DNA from: Bacteroidota bacterium
GTDB lineage: Bacteria > Bacteroidota > Bacteroidia > Chitinophagales > Chitinophagaceae
Assembly: GCA_018267705.1 (NCBI GenBank)
Contig: JAFDXX010000004.1
Location: forward strand, 310,001-374,000
Direction of reading: 5' to 3'
DNA length: 64,000 nucleotides
This document shows positions 44,086 through 54,474 of this stretch, piece after piece. The position numbers and the translations under genes were made by a program. The stretch's first letter is position 1. Every line of letters starts with the position of its first letter. The notes below the pieces were generated by a model that saw nothing but the letters and a program-made list of their open reading frames with translations, did not search any database and had not been told where the DNA came from.

Positions 44086-44718
44086 TTAATCCAATATATC
44101 TACATCTGCAGGATATTTACTTTTATTAAATACAAATAACTTATCGGATAAGGTTGCATTGGTATTTACATTGCTAAAAACAGCTTCGGTGGTGTTGTTG
44201 TTTTTATCAATTATATCTGCTTTGGTAATAAAATTTTTTGCTTTATCAATATATAGTATCACTTTTTGAAATGCTTTTCTTTTATCTACCGGCATTAATT
44301 CTATTTGATTATATTTTCCATTTGAAGAAGTGAGTTTGTATGTAAAATCTTTTCCGTAAGAACCCGATAGTAATTTTTGCGGACTTAATGTTTGTTCACT
44401 TTCTTCCACCGATGATACGGTAACTGTTTTGTTACCATCGTAATTATATACTTTTATTCCATCGCATATAATTTCATTCTTTCCTTGCTTTAAATAATAT
44501 TTTGAATTTTTTACTGAAAGTGTGCCTGTTTTTACTCCGTTGGTTTTGCCTTTATTGGTAATTGATTTTAATGAAAACAAAACCGATATACCTTTTGATG
44601 ATTTTATTTTATCACTTAATCCATCTAATACTTTTTTTGCATTGGGATCGTTTTGCCCAAAAGATATGGTTGGTGTTAATATAACAACAGTAAATAATAA
44701 TGCGTACAGTTTCTTCAT
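44086..44718 (-). CDS. LolA-like periplasmic lipoprotein carrier
   Basis: Periplasmic chaperone of the LolA fold that carries lipoproteins from inner to outer membrane. The 210 residues begin with a signal peptide (1-21, ISFG before QNDP). The half-barrel pattern follows: KVLDGLSDKIKSSKGISVLFSL, GTLSVKNSKYYLKQGKNEIICDGIKVYNYD, SPQKLLSGSYGKDF, and a C-terminal FNVNTNATLSDKLFVF-like end. Bacteroidota LolA proteins diverge from E. coli, so the name is by fold and layout. It directly follows ftsK in orientation, as often seen in this phylum, but has its own -7 box. Confidence 0.85.
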   Translation of the reverse strand: MKKLYALLFTVVILTPTISFGQNDPNAKKVLDGLSDKIKSSKGISVLFSLKSITNKGKTNGVKTGTLSVKNSKYYLKQGKNEIICDGIKVYNYDGNKTVTVSSVEESEQTLSPQKLLSGSYGKDFTYKLTSSNGKYNQIELMPVDKRKAFQKVILYIDKAKNFITKADIIDKNNNTTEAVFSNVNTNATLSDKLFVFNKSKYPADVDILD

Positions 44719-44735
44719 TTACAATGTTTAAACCG

Positions 44736-44743
44736 CAAATATA
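44736..44743 (-). promoter_or_regulatory. -7 box of lolA
   Basis: TATATTTG on the minus strand, 18 bases before the lolA ATG. Confidence 0.55.
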
Positions 44744-44801
44744 CGCTATAGGTTTTTATAGAATAAATGTTAGAGCAAGTTTGGTTGAGTTTAAAAAAAA
44801 T

Positions 44802-47459
44802 TTAACCAATGCTTTCTAAATATTCATTCAGTTCTAATTCTGTTTTAAACCGCACTTCTCTTGCTTTGCTGCCAACGTTAGGCCCCACTATGCCTGCATT
44901 TTCTAATTGATCCATTAATCTTCCGGCACGGTTATAACCTAATTTCATGCGGCGTTGTATTAATGATGTTGAACCGATTTGGTTTTGAACAATAAGTTTG
45001 GCTGCATCTTCAAACAAAGGATCTTTATCGCTTGCATCAAAATCTTTTCCTTCCATTTCTTTTTCATCAACATATTCCGGTAATAAAAATGCATCAGGGT
45101 ATCCTTTTTGTTCTCCAATAAATTCTGCCACTCGTTCAACTTCGGGAGTATCTACAAATGCACATTGTAAGCGGGTTACTTCTCCGTTATAGCTAATTAA
45201 CATATCTCCTTTACCAATTAATTGTTCTGCACCGCCGGTATCTAAAATCGTTCTACTGTCAATTTTACTTGATACTTTAAATGCAATACGTGCAGGGAAA
45301 TTTGCTTTAATGGTTCCGGTAATAATATTTACACTTGGTCGTTGTGTTGCAATAATTAAATGAATACCAATTGCTCTTGCTAATTGTGCTAAACGTGCAA
45401 TAGGCATTTCAATTTCTTTTCCTGCTGTCATAATTAAATCGGCAAACTCATCAATCACTAAAACTATAAATGGTAAATATTGATGTCCTTTTTGTGGATT
45501 TAGTTTTCTGTTTACAAATTTTTCGTTGTACTCGCGAATGTTACGGCAACCTGCTTCTTTTAATAAATCGTAGCGGTTGTCCATTTCAATACACAATGCA
45601 TTTAATGTATGAACAACTTTTTTTGTATCGGTAATAATACTTTCTTCTTCTCCGGGAAGTTTTGCCAAGAAATGTTTTTCAATAATTCTGTATAAACTTA
45701 ATTCAACTTTTTTAGGATCAACCAAAACAAATTTTAATTGTGAAGGATGTTTTTTATAAAGAAGAGAAACTAATACTGCATTTACACCAACCGATTTACC
45801 CTGCCCTGTTGCACCTGCCATTAGTAAATGAGGCATAGCTGCTAAATCAACAATAAAATTTTCGTTATCAATTTTTTTGCCGAGTGCAATGGGTAATGAA
45901 TAATTGTTGTTTTGAAATTTATCGCTTCCTAATAAAGTTTTCATGCTAACAACAGTTTTGCGAACATTGGGAACTTCAATACCAACTGTACCTTTTCCGG
46001 GAATGGGTGCAATAATGCGAATACCTAATGCAGCAAGACTTAATGCAATATCATCTTCTAAATTTTTTATGCGAGAAATACGAACACCCGGTGCAGGAAC
46101 TATTTCGTATAAAGTTACTGTTGGCCCAACTGTGGCTGCAATGCGTTGTATTGATATATCGTAATTTTTTAATGTGGCAATAATTTGATTTTTATTGGTT
46201 TCTAATTCTGTAGGATCGTGAATAATTTTTTCACTGCCATGTGTTTCTAACAAGTTTAATTCAGGATACTTGTAGTTGCGTAAATCTAAAGTGGGGTCGT
46301 AATTTATGGTTGCTAATTCATCGCTTCTTATTTCTAAACCGGTATTATCTGTTTCAATATTTTCAGTGATGTCTTCATTCATTATTTCAATGTTATCTTC
46401 TTTTGCGGCAACTGTATCTTCAACTGATTGTTTAATTTCTAAAGTTGTATCATCATCATTTTGTGTTTCTTCAGTTGTTTGTTGGTTATTGGTTGTTGAA
46501 TTTTCTAATTCAAGATTTAATTCTCCGGCTGCAATTTGTGCTCCTAATTTTTCATTTAATGTTAGAGGCATTGCTTCGTTGATTTCTTCAGAAACTTGCG
46601 TATTGCTCTCTTCAATTTCTTTCATATCAAATTGTGGCAATGTATCGTGTGTATCGGCATCGGGCATAAGCACTGTAATTGCTTTGCCATCGTTTTTTAG
46701 TTTGTTGGTGCTAGTAGGGCTTTCAATATTATTATCAATAAATAATTTGGCTTCGTTATTTGCTTCTTCTTCTTCAATATTTTCATTTGATAGTTCATTT
46801 TCTGATAATTCACTTTTTGCAACAGCAGGTTTTATTTTTCTTTCAGGCCATTTAAATGTTGGATTAAATCTCCATATTATATATGAAAATATACTAATAT
46901 ATAAAACGGCTCCGGTACCAAAAGAACCTATCCATTTTATTAACCATGCATTTATTAATTCTCCGGAAGCTCCGCCCCAACTGAATGAAGATGCACTACC
47001 GGCAAATGCACCTGTAACACTTATTACTAATAAACCAATTAAAACATAGCGAAGATTGCGTGCAAGTGAAAATATCTTTTTCCCTACCATTAAGTTAACA
47101 CCTAATACAAAAAAGAAAGTGCAGAATAAAAAGGATGCTATTCCAAAACCTTTGTATATAAAAAGATGTGCAATGTAGGCACCCAATACACCTAAAAGGT
47201 TATTTACTTTAACATCATCTACTGTAAAAATTTTTATGCCGAATTGATGTACTTTATCTTGATCATCTTGCCAAGTAAATAAATACGATGTAAATGCAAT
47301 AAATAAAAACAAAGCAAATAATAAACTTATTGCTCCTAAAATTTTAGTAGTGCGTTCGTCTTTCACTACTTCTGTTACCGTAACCTCTACTTCTTTATCC
47401 GGATTTAATTCTTCAGCACTTGGTGTAGGTGGTATTTTCTTTTTTAATTTATTAGCCAT
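44802..47459 (-). CDS. ftsK: DNA translocase FtsK
   Basis: Septum-located motor that pumps chromosome ends during division. At 885 residues it has four or five N-terminal membrane spans (about 35-200), an acidic Asn/Glu/Thr-rich linker (215-380), the alpha-beta motor with Walker A GATGQGKSVGVN and Walker B VLVIDEFADLIM, then the winged-helix gamma domain at the C-terminus (QRRMKLGYNRAGRLMDQLE), which reads orienting sequences on the chromosome. The linker is short compared with E. coli FtsK. A long open frame on the opposite strand over the linker is an artefact of its codon composition. Confidence 0.96.
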   Translation of the reverse strand: MANKLKKKIPPTPSAEELNPDKEVEVTVTEVVKDERTTKILGAISLLFALFLFIAFTSYLFTWQDDQDKVHQFGIKIFTVDDVKVNNLLGVLGAYIAHLFIYKGFGIASFLFCTFFFVLGVNLMVGKKIFSLARNLRYVLIGLLVISVTGAFAGSASSFSWGGASGELINAWLIKWIGSFGTGAVLYISIFSYIIWRFNPTFKWPERKIKPAVAKSELSENELSNENIEEEEANNEAKLFIDNNIESPTSTNKLKNDGKAITVLMPDADTHDTLPQFDMKEIEESNTQVSEEINEAMPLTLNEKLGAQIAAGELNLELENSTTNNQQTTEETQNDDDTTLEIKQSVEDTVAAKEDNIEIMNEDITENIETDNTGLEIRSDELATINYDPTLDLRNYKYPELNLLETHGSEKIIHDPTELETNKNQIIATLKNYDISIQRIAATVGPTVTLYEIVPAPGVRISRIKNLEDDIALSLAALGIRIIAPIPGKGTVGIEVPNVRKTVVSMKTLLGSDKFQNNNYSLPIALGKKIDNENFIVDLAAMPHLLMAGATGQGKSVGVNAVLVSLLYKKHPSQLKFVLVDPKKVELSLYRIIEKHFLAKLPGEEESIITDTKKVVHTLNALCIEMDNRYDLLKEAGCRNIREYNEKFVNRKLNPQKGHQYLPFIVLVIDEFADLIMTAGKEIEMPIARLAQLARAIGIHLIIATQRPSVNIITGTIKANFPARIAFKVSSKIDSRTILDTGGAEQLIGKGDMLISYNGEVTRLQCAFVDTPEVERVAEFIGEQKGYPDAFLLPEYVDEKEMEGKDFDASDKDPLFEDAAKLIVQNQIGSTSLIQRRMKLGYNRAGRLMDQLENAGIVGPNVGSKAREVRFKTELELNEYLESIG

Positions 47460-47627
47460 AGTATCACAAAAAATTATGTGAAAACTACAACAGATAAGGC
47501 TTTTGTAACTGCTATGTGGATTACTTAATGAGGTTAATTAGCTAACTGCACTAATAGTGGATAACTTTTAACATTAATACCAAGAAATGTAATGATGATT
47601 TGTTGTTTACAATGAATGTTTTAATAA

Positions 47628-48023
47628 CTACTTCTCATACTTATGTTTTATACCCAATGCAAAGCAAAGCCAACCTGCAATAAATAAAATACCACCCAAT
47701 GGTGTAATGGGTCCAACCCATTGTAACCCTTGTAAATGATTTGCATTTTTATAGGTAAATAAATATAATGAACCACTAAATAATGTAATGCCTAAAATAA
47801 AAAATAAGCCTGCCCATTTCATAAATTTATTAGGAAACTCTTTATATAAAATTGCTACCAAACCCAATGCCAGTGAGTGGTACATTTGATAGCGTACGCC
47901 TGTTTCAAAAATTTGAACATCTTTTTCTATCAAAATACTTTTTAAGTAATGTGCTGCAAATGCACCCAATGTTACACTTAATGCACCTAATAATGCTGTT
48001 ATACGTAAATATCCTTTATGCAT
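47628..48023 (-). CDS. DUF423 family membrane protein
   Basis: Inner-membrane protein of 131 residues with four predicted spans. It opens with the family pattern LRITALLGALSVTLGAFAAHYLK and contains the FETGVRYQMYHSLAL segment and the PITPLGGILFIAGWL block, all diagnostic for DUF423 (YgdD-like). Function unknown. Last member of a close series gcdH-aroK-DUF423 on the minus strand, 23 bases after aroK; ftsK follows after 168 bases. Confidence 0.92.
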   Translation of the reverse strand: MHKGYLRITALLGALSVTLGAFAAHYLKSILIEKDVQIFETGVRYQMYHSLALGLVAILYKEFPNKFMKWAGLFFILGITLFSGSLYLFTYKNANHLQGLQWVGPITPLGGILFIAGWLCFALGIKHKYEK

Positions 48024-48046
48024 AATATTAATTCTTCAGTTTAAAA

Positions 48047-48601
48047 TTATTGTAAAAATATTTTAGCATCGCCAATTGAAAAATTTTGACTGTTAATAAT
48101 AAATTTTGCCTGGTTATAAAATGGCTTTCTCTCTTTTAATTTTTGTTCAAGAAATGCTTCTAATTCATTATTGGTTAAATTTTTTATTAATGGGCGGTGT
48201 GATTTTTCTTTGAATAATCTTTTTACTAAAATGCTTACAGGTTCATCAATCCAAATGGTTGTGCCATGTTCATTCATCCATTGCATATTGTTATAAAAGC
48301 AAGGTGTGCCACCACCGGTAGCAATAATTAAATTTTTATGATGAGCCAATTTATGTAATGCATTTTTTTCTTTTATTCTGAAACTTTCTTCACCTTCTGT
48401 TTCAAAAATTTCTTTAATACTCATCATGTTTTCTTTTTCTACTTCACTATCTAAATCTATCCAATTCATATTATAAGTAGTAGCTAATTGTTGTGCCCAG
48501 TAGCTTTTTCCGCTACCCATCATTCCTATAAGAAAAATGTGTGAATGTGCAGATGAGTGTGTGTATTTGAAATTGTTATTATTTGAATTTGTATTAATCA
48601 T
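48047..48601 (-). CDS. aroK: Shikimate kinase
   Basis: Phosphorylates shikimate in aromatic amino acid synthesis. Walker A GMMGSGKS is at residues 26-33, followed by DLDSEVEKENMMSIKEIF with the substrate-binding aspartates, the FRIKEKNAL arginine, the ATGGGTP loop and the lid region HRPLI. A 20-residue Asn/Ser/His-rich N-terminal extension precedes the core; no later Met is suitable, so this start stands. At 184 residues it is slightly long for the family. It lies between gcdH and DUF423 with 23-base gaps on both sides. Confidence 0.93.
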   Translation of the reverse strand: MINTNSNNNNFKYTHSSAHSHIFLIGMMGSGKSYWAQQLATTYNMNWIDLDSEVEKENMMSIKEIFETEGEESFRIKEKNALHKLAHHKNLIIATGGGTPCFYNNMQWMNEHGTTIWIDEPVSILVKRLFKEKSHRPLIKNLTNNELEAFLEQKLKERKPFYNQAKFIINSQNFSIGDAKIFLQ

Positions 48602-48624
48602 TCTTCTTTATACGTTAAAGATAT

Positions 48625-49809
48625 TTACTTAAACGCATTCATTCCTGTTATATCCATTCCGGTAATGAGTAAATGAATATCGTGTGTGCCTTCGTAAGTA
48701 ATAACACTTTCTAAATTCATCATGTGCCTCATAATACTGTATTCGCCTGTAATACCCATTCCACCAAGTATTTGTCGGGCATCTCTTGCAATATTGGTTG
48801 CTATTTCACAACTGTTTCTTTTTGCCATACTTACTTGTTGTGGTGTAGCTTTTCCTTCATTCATTAAAACTCCTAAACGCCAAACTAATAATTGTGCTTT
48901 GGTAATTTCAGTAACCATTTCTGCTAACTTTTTTTGTTGTAATTGAAAAGCTGCAATAGGTTTTCCAAACTGAATTCTTTCTTTTGCATAATGTAATGCA
49001 GTATCATAACAATCCATGGCTGCACCAATAGTGCCCCATGCAATACCGTAACGTGCTTTGGTTAAACAACCTAACGGGCCCTTTAAGCCTTTTGTATTTG
49101 GTAAAATATTTTCTTTAGGAATTTTTACATTATCAAAAACCAATTCACCTGTTGCACTTGCACGCAAACTCCATTTGCCATGTGTGGTTGGCGTGGTAAA
49201 ACCTTCCATTCCTCTTTCAACAATAACACCTCTTATATCATTGTTTTCATCTTTAGCCCATACTACGGCTACTTGTGCATAAGGTGCATTGCTAATCCAC
49301 ATTTTACTTCCGTTTAATATAAAATAATCATCAACTGTTTTTAGTGTGGTTAGCATAGAGCTGGGGTCACTACCATGATTGGGTTCTGTTAAACCAAAAC
49401 AACCCAACCATTCTCCACTTGCTAATTTGGGTAAATATTTTTTTCGTTGTTCTTCATTTCCGTAAGCATAAATAGGAAACATAACTAAACTACCTTGCAC
49501 ACTTGCTGTGCTGCGTACGCCGCTATCGCCACGTTCTAATTCTTGCATCATTAATCCATAGCTAATATAATCTAACCCTCCGCCACCATATGTTTCAGGT
49601 ATTGTTGGGCCAAAACATCCCAGTTCGCCCATTTGTTTTACAATTTGTTGTGGAAAGGTTGCACGTTGGGCATAATCTTCTATAATAGGAGAAATTTCTT
49701 TCTTTACATAATTGCGAACAGATTCGCGAATAAGTTTATGTTCTTCACTTAATAAATCGTCTAAACAATAATAATCGGGGCTTTGAAATAAATCTGTTTT
49801 GGCAGCCAT
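48625..49809 (-). CDS. Glutaryl-CoA dehydrogenase-like acyl-CoA dehydrogenase
   Basis: FAD enzyme that oxidises, and probably decarboxylates, glutaryl-CoA to crotonyl-CoA in lysine/tryptophan breakdown. The 394-residue sequence is close to GCDH: N-terminal RESVRNYVKKEISP, the ELGCFGPTIPETYGGGGLDY segment, FGLTEPNHGSDPSSM, KMWISNAPYAQV, ARYGIAWGTIGAAMDCYDTALHYAKERIQFGKPIA (given in parts in the family), and the catalytic E373 in VITYEGTHDIHLL. The arginine of the TEPNHGSD region and the YGI motif are typical of GCDH rather than short-chain ACADs. First gene of gcdH-aroK-DUF423. Confidence 0.92.
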   Translation of the reverse strand: MAAKTDLFQSPDYYCLDDLLSEEHKLIRESVRNYVKKEISPIIEDYAQRATFPQQIVKQMGELGCFGPTIPETYGGGGLDYISYGLMMQELERGDSGVRSTASVQGSLVMFPIYAYGNEEQRKKYLPKLASGEWLGCFGLTEPNHGSDPSSMLTTLKTVDDYFILNGSKMWISNAPYAQVAVVWAKDENNDIRGVIVERGMEGFTTPTTHGKWSLRASATGELVFDNVKIPKENILPNTKGLKGPLGCLTKARYGIAWGTIGAAMDCYDTALHYAKERIQFGKPIAAFQLQQKKLAEMVTEITKAQLLVWRLGVLMNEGKATPQQVSMAKRNSCEIATNIARDARQILGGMGITGEYSIMRHMMNLESVITYEGTHDIHLLITGMDITGMNAFK

Positions 49810-50033
49810 ATAATATGCAGTTTAATTTTTTAAATATTATATTTTATTTTTATCAACTGTATTGCTTTGCTCAAGTTTTGTTGTGTCACTCACTTCAGCG
49901 TTCTGTTCATTATTAAACAGTACCCGAACGAATGTAACAATCATTCACCTAACAAAAAACATTTATTGGTTTAATTTGTATGAGCATATTTCTTTAAAAG
50001 AGAAAACCTATTTTTAAGCACACAAAAAAATTT

Positions 50034-51245
50034 TTGCAACAAAAAATAAGTCATACAAAAAAAAACTGGTGGCAGCAAATAGTTAGCCACCTTACATTTT
50101 ATGTGCTAATGGCAATTATTGCAGGTATTTATTTAGGTAATTATTATCCTGCAACTGCTATAAAAATGGAGTGGTTAGGGAAAGAATTTATTGAGCTGAT
50201 TAAACTTTTTATAGCCCCTATCATTTTTTTAACTATTGTATTAGGCATTGGTAGTGTTGGTAATTTAAAAAAAGCCGGTAGAATAGGTATAAAATCTTTA
50301 TTATATTTTGAAATAGTTACTACGGCTGCATTAGCCATAGGAATTATTATTGCTTTGATGTTTGAACCCGGAAAAATTAATAAAGCAGGGTTGGTTGTTC
50401 AAGATGCTTCAAAATATACTGCAGCAACGGCCTCGCATTTTAGTTGGATACAATTTTTTAAAGCTAATACTACTTTACAAGTTTTAATAATTGCTATTGT
50501 TGCAGGTATTGCATTAAGTTATAGTAAACGTAGGTTGCTTATTATTAATAAACTTCAAATAATTTCTAAGTATGTTTTTTTATTATTAAAATATGTAATG
50601 TATTTGGCACCTTTAGGTGCTTTTGGCGGAATGGCTTATACTATTGGAAAATTTGGGTTAAAAACTTTAGTTCCGTTGGCAAAGCTTATGGGTTGCATTT
50701 ACTTAACTATGGCAATATTTATATTTATTGTGTTGGGTTTAATAATGAGATATTATAAACTGAATATTTTTTCTTATTTAAATACTATTTCGGAAGAGTT
50801 ATTATTAGTGTTGGGCACTTCTTCTTCTGAAACGGCATTGCCTGCCATGATGCAAAAATTAGAGAAAATGGGTTGTAGCAAAAGTGTGGTAGGGTTGGTT
50901 ATTCCTACAGGGTATTCTTTTAATTTAGATGGCACTTCTATTTATCTTTCAATGGCTGTTATTTTTATTGCACAGTTGTATAATGTGCATTTGAGTGTTA
51001 GTGAATTATTAATTATTTTATTAATATTAATGCTTACCAGCAAAGGTGCAGCAGGCGTTACCGGCAGTGGTTTTGTTGTGTTAGCATCAACCTTAACGGC
51101 TTTACATACTATACCTATAGAGGGTTTAGCTTTTTTATTGGGGATAGATAAATTTATGAGTGAAGCAAGATCTATAACTAATTTAATTGGTAACGGAGTA
51201 GCTACTTTAGTAATTGCAAAAAGTGAGAAAGAATTTGGTGTTTAA
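50034..51245 (+). CDS. DctA-like dicarboxylate/sodium symporter
   Basis: Secondary transporter of the DAACS (glutamate/C4-dicarboxylate) family, 403 residues with eight spans and two re-entrant loops. Diagnostic stretches are the PIIFLTIVLGIGSVGNLKKAGRIG region, the serine-rich re-entrant hairpin VLGTSSSETALPAMMQKLE, the GYSFNLDGTSIYLSMAVIF segment and the TSKGAAGVTGSGFVVLASTL substrate loop. No ATG precedes the first span; TTG at 50034 is the only good start before it. The 5' bases GCAACAAAAAATAAGT closely match those of fumC, so the start region may partly belong to a promoter. Succinate, fumarate or aspartate is the likely substrate. Confidence 0.9.
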   Translation: MQQKISHTKKNWWQQIVSHLTFYVLMAIIAGIYLGNYYPATAIKMEWLGKEFIELIKLFIAPIIFLTIVLGIGSVGNLKKAGRIGIKSLLYFEIVTTAALAIGIIIALMFEPGKINKAGLVVQDASKYTAATASHFSWIQFFKANTTLQVLIIAIVAGIALSYSKRRLLIINKLQIISKYVFLLLKYVMYLAPLGAFGGMAYTIGKFGLKTLVPLAKLMGCIYLTMAIFIFIVLGLIMRYYKLNIFSYLNTISEELLLVLGTSSSETALPAMMQKLEKMGCSKSVVGLVIPTGYSFNLDGTSIYLSMAVIFIAQLYNVHLSVSELLIILLILMLTSKGAAGVTGSGFVVLASTLTALHTIPIEGLAFLLGIDKFMSEARSITNLIGNGVATLVIAKSEKEFGV

Positions 51246-51385
51246 TTGAATTTTAGTTTTTAGGGTGTATATCTCTTCATTATGTAATATGAAAATTGTA
51301 TGTTTCAATTAATGTCTTTCTGAATTTGTTTTCTCGATTATCATTTTAAAGTTATCTTATTGCATGTGTTGGTTAAATTGTACTA

Positions 51386-51427
51386 AAAAAGGATAAATAT
51401 TATTAGATTACAATATCTATCCTTTTT
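51386..51427. terminator. Bidirectional terminator
   Basis: Arms AAAAAGGATA and TATCCTTTTT around a 22-base loop, between the symporter and the convergent S1/P1 nuclease. Confidence 0.75.
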
Positions 51428-51464
51428 AAAAGACGTAATTTATTCAACTATTAATTTGGTAATA

Positions 51465-52259
51465 TTAATTACTAAAAATGCTATTTAATAAACCTGCTAA
51501 ATGTACACCACCTTTTAATAATTGTTGGTTTAATTGTGCAACATGATCAAAGTTGTAGCGATAACTTAATTTTTGTTCAGGTTGTTTAATTTCTGCATAT
51601 AGACTTTCGGCAAGATCATGTGAATCACAAATCCATTGTTGTACGCTTTCTTTTTGCCAGGCTTCTCTTTGTGCAGGTGTTGTATAATTAATGGCGTTGG
51701 CATATTCGGTATAACTTAATCCTTGTTCATCAATTAATTTACTATCCCATACACTGTGTAAGTTTGTTTTTTGTCCAAACCATAATACATATACTTTATT
51801 GCCGCCTTGGTCGTCATCGTGTGCTGTATGCATAGGTTGGTGTATATCTCCCACAATATGTATTAATAAACGCAAGTACATTATTTTTTTATCCTCGTCT
51901 AAATTTTTCTTTTTTAATTCGGCAGTTAAAAAATTTATTTTGGTATAAGCATCATCGGCGGTATCAATAGCTAAATATTTTTTTACATCCTCGCAACTCA
52001 TTCCCGCTTTAAAATCTACATAATGCCATGAACTTAAGTAGTTATATGTAGGATCTGATTTTATAAAATCGGCCCAGTTGGCACTCATTGCCATAGATTC
52101 GTTTCCTAAAATATTTTTTATTGCTGCTTTAGCTTTTGGCGATAAATAAGTACTTGCAATTTCTGCTACTACACGATGCCCCAATAAGCCCCAAGCCATT
52201 GATACATATGGAATGTATAAAAATGTAGAGATGATTAAAACTTTTTTTATTGATTTCAT
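51465..52259 (-). CDS. S1/P1 nuclease (zinc-dependent)
   Basis: Exported trinuclear-zinc nuclease of 264 residues that cuts single-stranded nucleic acids. The signal peptide ends at A22, so mature W23 (AWGLLGHR) becomes the N-terminal zinc ligand, a family hallmark. Further ligands are visible in the HYVDFKAG, IHIVGDIHQPMHTAHDDDQGGN and LHSVWDSKLID segments. Length fits bacterial S1/P1 nucleases. It may serve phosphate or nucleotide scavenging. Single gene flanked by two strong hairpins. Confidence 0.93.
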   Translation of the reverse strand: MKSIKKVLIISTFLYIPYVSMAWGLLGHRVVAEIASTYLSPKAKAAIKNILGNESMAMSANWADFIKSDPTYNYLSSWHYVDFKAGMSCEDVKKYLAIDTADDAYTKINFLTAELKKKNLDEDKKIMYLRLLIHIVGDIHQPMHTAHDDDQGGNKVYVLWFGQKTNLHSVWDSKLIDEQGLSYTEYANAINYTTPAQREAWQKESVQQWICDSHDLAESLYAEIKQPEQKLSYRYNFDHVAQLNQQLLKGGVHLAGLLNSIFSN

Positions 52260-52330
52260 TCTGATGAGGTTTAAGGTGTAAATGTAATAAAATAATGTGT
52301 GTTATATGTTTAGCTCATTGTTAAGAAAAT

Positions 52331-52366
52331 AAAAACCGTTCCACTTTATTTTATGAAACGGTTTTT
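52331..52366 (-). terminator. Terminator between M1 peptidase and S1/P1 nuclease
   Basis: Arms AAAAACCGTT / AACGGTTTTT with a 16-base loop; a T-run follows on the minus strand for the M1 gene upstream. Confidence 0.75.
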
Positions 52367-52385
52367 ATTTTGTAATTACTAAATC

Positions 52386-54356
52386 TTAATTGGCTTTCCA
52401 AGTATTATTAGCGTCATTATAGTCGGGGAAAACATGGTCAGGATCTATTACAACTTTAGTTAATTCTTCTGTTGTATTTACTCTGAATTTCCAGGTAGAA
52501 GTGTTTTGCCAAATTTCAACAGGTAATTTTTTTCTTTCTGTTTTACCGCTTGCAGTGGTATATTCTACAACTACAGGCATTGCCATTTGATCTAAATTTT
52601 CAATAGTAATTAATGCACCGTTTTTAGCATCGTTATTTACATATTCAACTTTGCTAATTGCTTGGTCTAATCTATAATTTTCAATAAAGAATGCTTGCCA
52701 AAACCAATTCAAATCTTCGCCCACACTATTTTCTATACTACGGAAAAAATCCCATGGGCTTGGATGTTTGTATTTCCAATCGTGTACATATTTTCTAAAG
52801 GCGTAATCAAATCTTACACTGTCTAAAATTTGTGTGCGTAATAAAGTTAAACCATAACCGGGTTTCATATATAAATTAATTCCTATATTTCTTTCTAACA
52901 TTGCATCGGGAGTATTCATAATTCCTTCAGAACTTGGACTGATTAAGAATTTTGACATTGCATGGTAATCTGTTTTTCTTTCTTTGTATTCTCCATTATT
53001 AAAATCGTGAGAAGCAATTGAATTAATAAAAGTATTAAACCCTTCATCCATCCAACCATATCTTCTTTCATTGCTACCTACAATCATAGGAAACCAAGTG
53101 TGTCCAAACTCGTGGTCTGTTACGCCAAATAAACCGCCTCCTTTACTTCTTGAGTTGCAAAAAACGATTCCCGGGTATTCCATTCCACCAATATTGCTGG
53201 CAACATTTGAAGCACATGGGTAAGGAAATTCTAACCAACGTTTACTATAGTTTTCAATACTTCCTTTGGTGTATTCTGTAGCTCTTCCCCATGCATTGTT
53301 ACCGGCACTTTCAACAGGGTAAACACTCATTGCTAAAGCTTTCTTTCCACTTGGTAGATTCATTCTTGCTGCATCCCAAATAAAACTTTTTGATGATGCC
53401 CATGAAAAATCTCTTGCATTGTTAATTTTATATTTCCAAGTGCAGGTTGCTGTTTTAGGGCGAGAGGCCGGGTCTGTAACTTCTTCCTCAGTTCTTATCA
53501 TTACAGTTTTATCGCTTGTTTTTGCTTCGTTGTATCTTTTTAATTGTGTTGCAGTTAAAACTTCTTGCGGATTTTGCAATTCGCCGGAAGCAACAACAAT
53601 ATGAGATGCAGGTACAGTAATACTTACATCAAAATCTCCATATTCTAAATAAAATTCACTTGCACCTAAATAAGGTAAAGTGTTCCATCCTTGTAAATCA
53701 TCAAATACACATAAACGAGGGTACCATTGTGCAATGGCAAATATTTCTCCGTTTTTGGTTTTTAAAATGCCTGTTCTATCACTTCCTTCTGCAGGAACTA
53801 TGTAAGAGTAATCTATCTTAACTTTTAAAACACCACCTTTTGCTGCAATAGCCGTTGTTGGTTTAATTTGCATGCGGGTATCATTTACCAAATAATTGGC
53901 GTCTTTACTTCCATTGGCAGATATAATTTTTACAGATTGAAGTTTATAGCCGCCTTCAAAAGTGCTTTTTGAATCGCCGTAACGGCTTCTTCCTGTTGCA
54001 GGCATTTTAGCTTGACCGCGAGAATTTAAATCATATAAATTTTCATCCATTTGTAACCATATATAGGGTAGGGTAAATGGACTGTTGTTTTTATAGGTAA
54101 TAGTTACACTGCCTTTAATTTCGTGTGTTTCTTCGTTTAAACTTGCAGTAATAGAATAATCTGCTTTGTTTTGCCAGTAAGCAGGTCCCGGTTCTCCATT
54201 TGCACCACGGTATTCATTACCGAATGTTTTATAAAATAAAGGAGAAAAAAGTACATGAGGATCGTACTTAGATTTTGGAAGCGAATCTTTGTTTTGTGCA
54301 TTTGCCATGTTTAAAGAATAACATGCAAAAGCAAATGCCAATATTTTTTTCATCAT
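52386..54356 (-). CDS. Secreted M1-family metallopeptidase
   Basis: Zinc aminopeptidase-type enzyme, 656 residues. A signal peptide (1-20, NMANA before QNKDS) follows the chosen start MMKKILAF; a longer frame adds ten residues of no signal value. The N-terminal beta domain (60-330) precedes the catalytic domain with [13 protein letters not shown] (exopeptidase-like GxMEN variant) and the zinc site [31 protein letters not shown] block (begins H-E-F-G-H, later glutamate in DEGF). A C-terminal segment ends near [10 protein letters not shown]. The GGMEY in place of GAMEN suggests altered specificity. Single gene with its own terminator. Confidence 0.9.
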   Translation of the reverse strand: MMKKILAFAFACYSLNMANAQNKDSLPKSKYDPHVLFSPLFYKTFGNEYRGANGEPGPAYWQNKADYSITASLNEETHEIKGSVTITYKNNSPFTLPYIWLQMDENLYDLNSRGQAKMPATGRSRYGDSKSTFEGGYKLQSVKIISANGSKDANYLVNDTRMQIKPTTAIAAKGGVLKVKIDYSYIVPAEGSDRTGILKTKNGEIFAIAQWYPRLCVFDDLQGWNTLPYLGASEFYLEYGDFDVSITVPASHIVVASGELQNPQEVLTATQLKRYNEAKTSDKTVMIRTEEEVTDPASRPKTATCTWKYKINNARDFSWASSKSFIWDAARMNLPSGKKALAMSVYPVESAGNNAWGRATEYTKGSIENYSKRWLEFPYPCASNVASNIGGMEYPGIVFCNSRSKGGGLFGVTDHEFGHTWFPMIVGSNERRYGWMDEGFNTFINSIASHDFNNGEYKERKTDYHAMSKFLISPSSEGIMNTPDAMLERNIGINLYMKPGYGLTLLRTQILDSVRFDYAFRKYVHDWKYKHPSPWDFFRSIENSVGEDLNWFWQAFFIENYRLDQAISKVEYVNNDAKNGALITIENLDQMAMPVVVEYTTASGKTERKKLPVEIWQNTSTWKFRVNTTEELTKVVIDPDHVFPDYNDANNTWKAN

Positions 54357-54474
54357 AATAAAAATTTTGGGGTTGAAGTTATTCATTCAATAGAATTATT
54401 TGAAAATTATTTTATTAATGGTTAAAACTTAATAAATTCAATTGCATTAGTCTAACTTTAATTAAAAAAACCGT

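Noticed and set aside
46306..47049. Long open frame (about 247 codons) on the plus strand opposite ftsK
   Set aside because: It lies antisense to the low-complexity acidic linker of FtsK; its Ser/Val/Leu-rich translation mirrors GAA/GAT/AAT codons and has no domain features.
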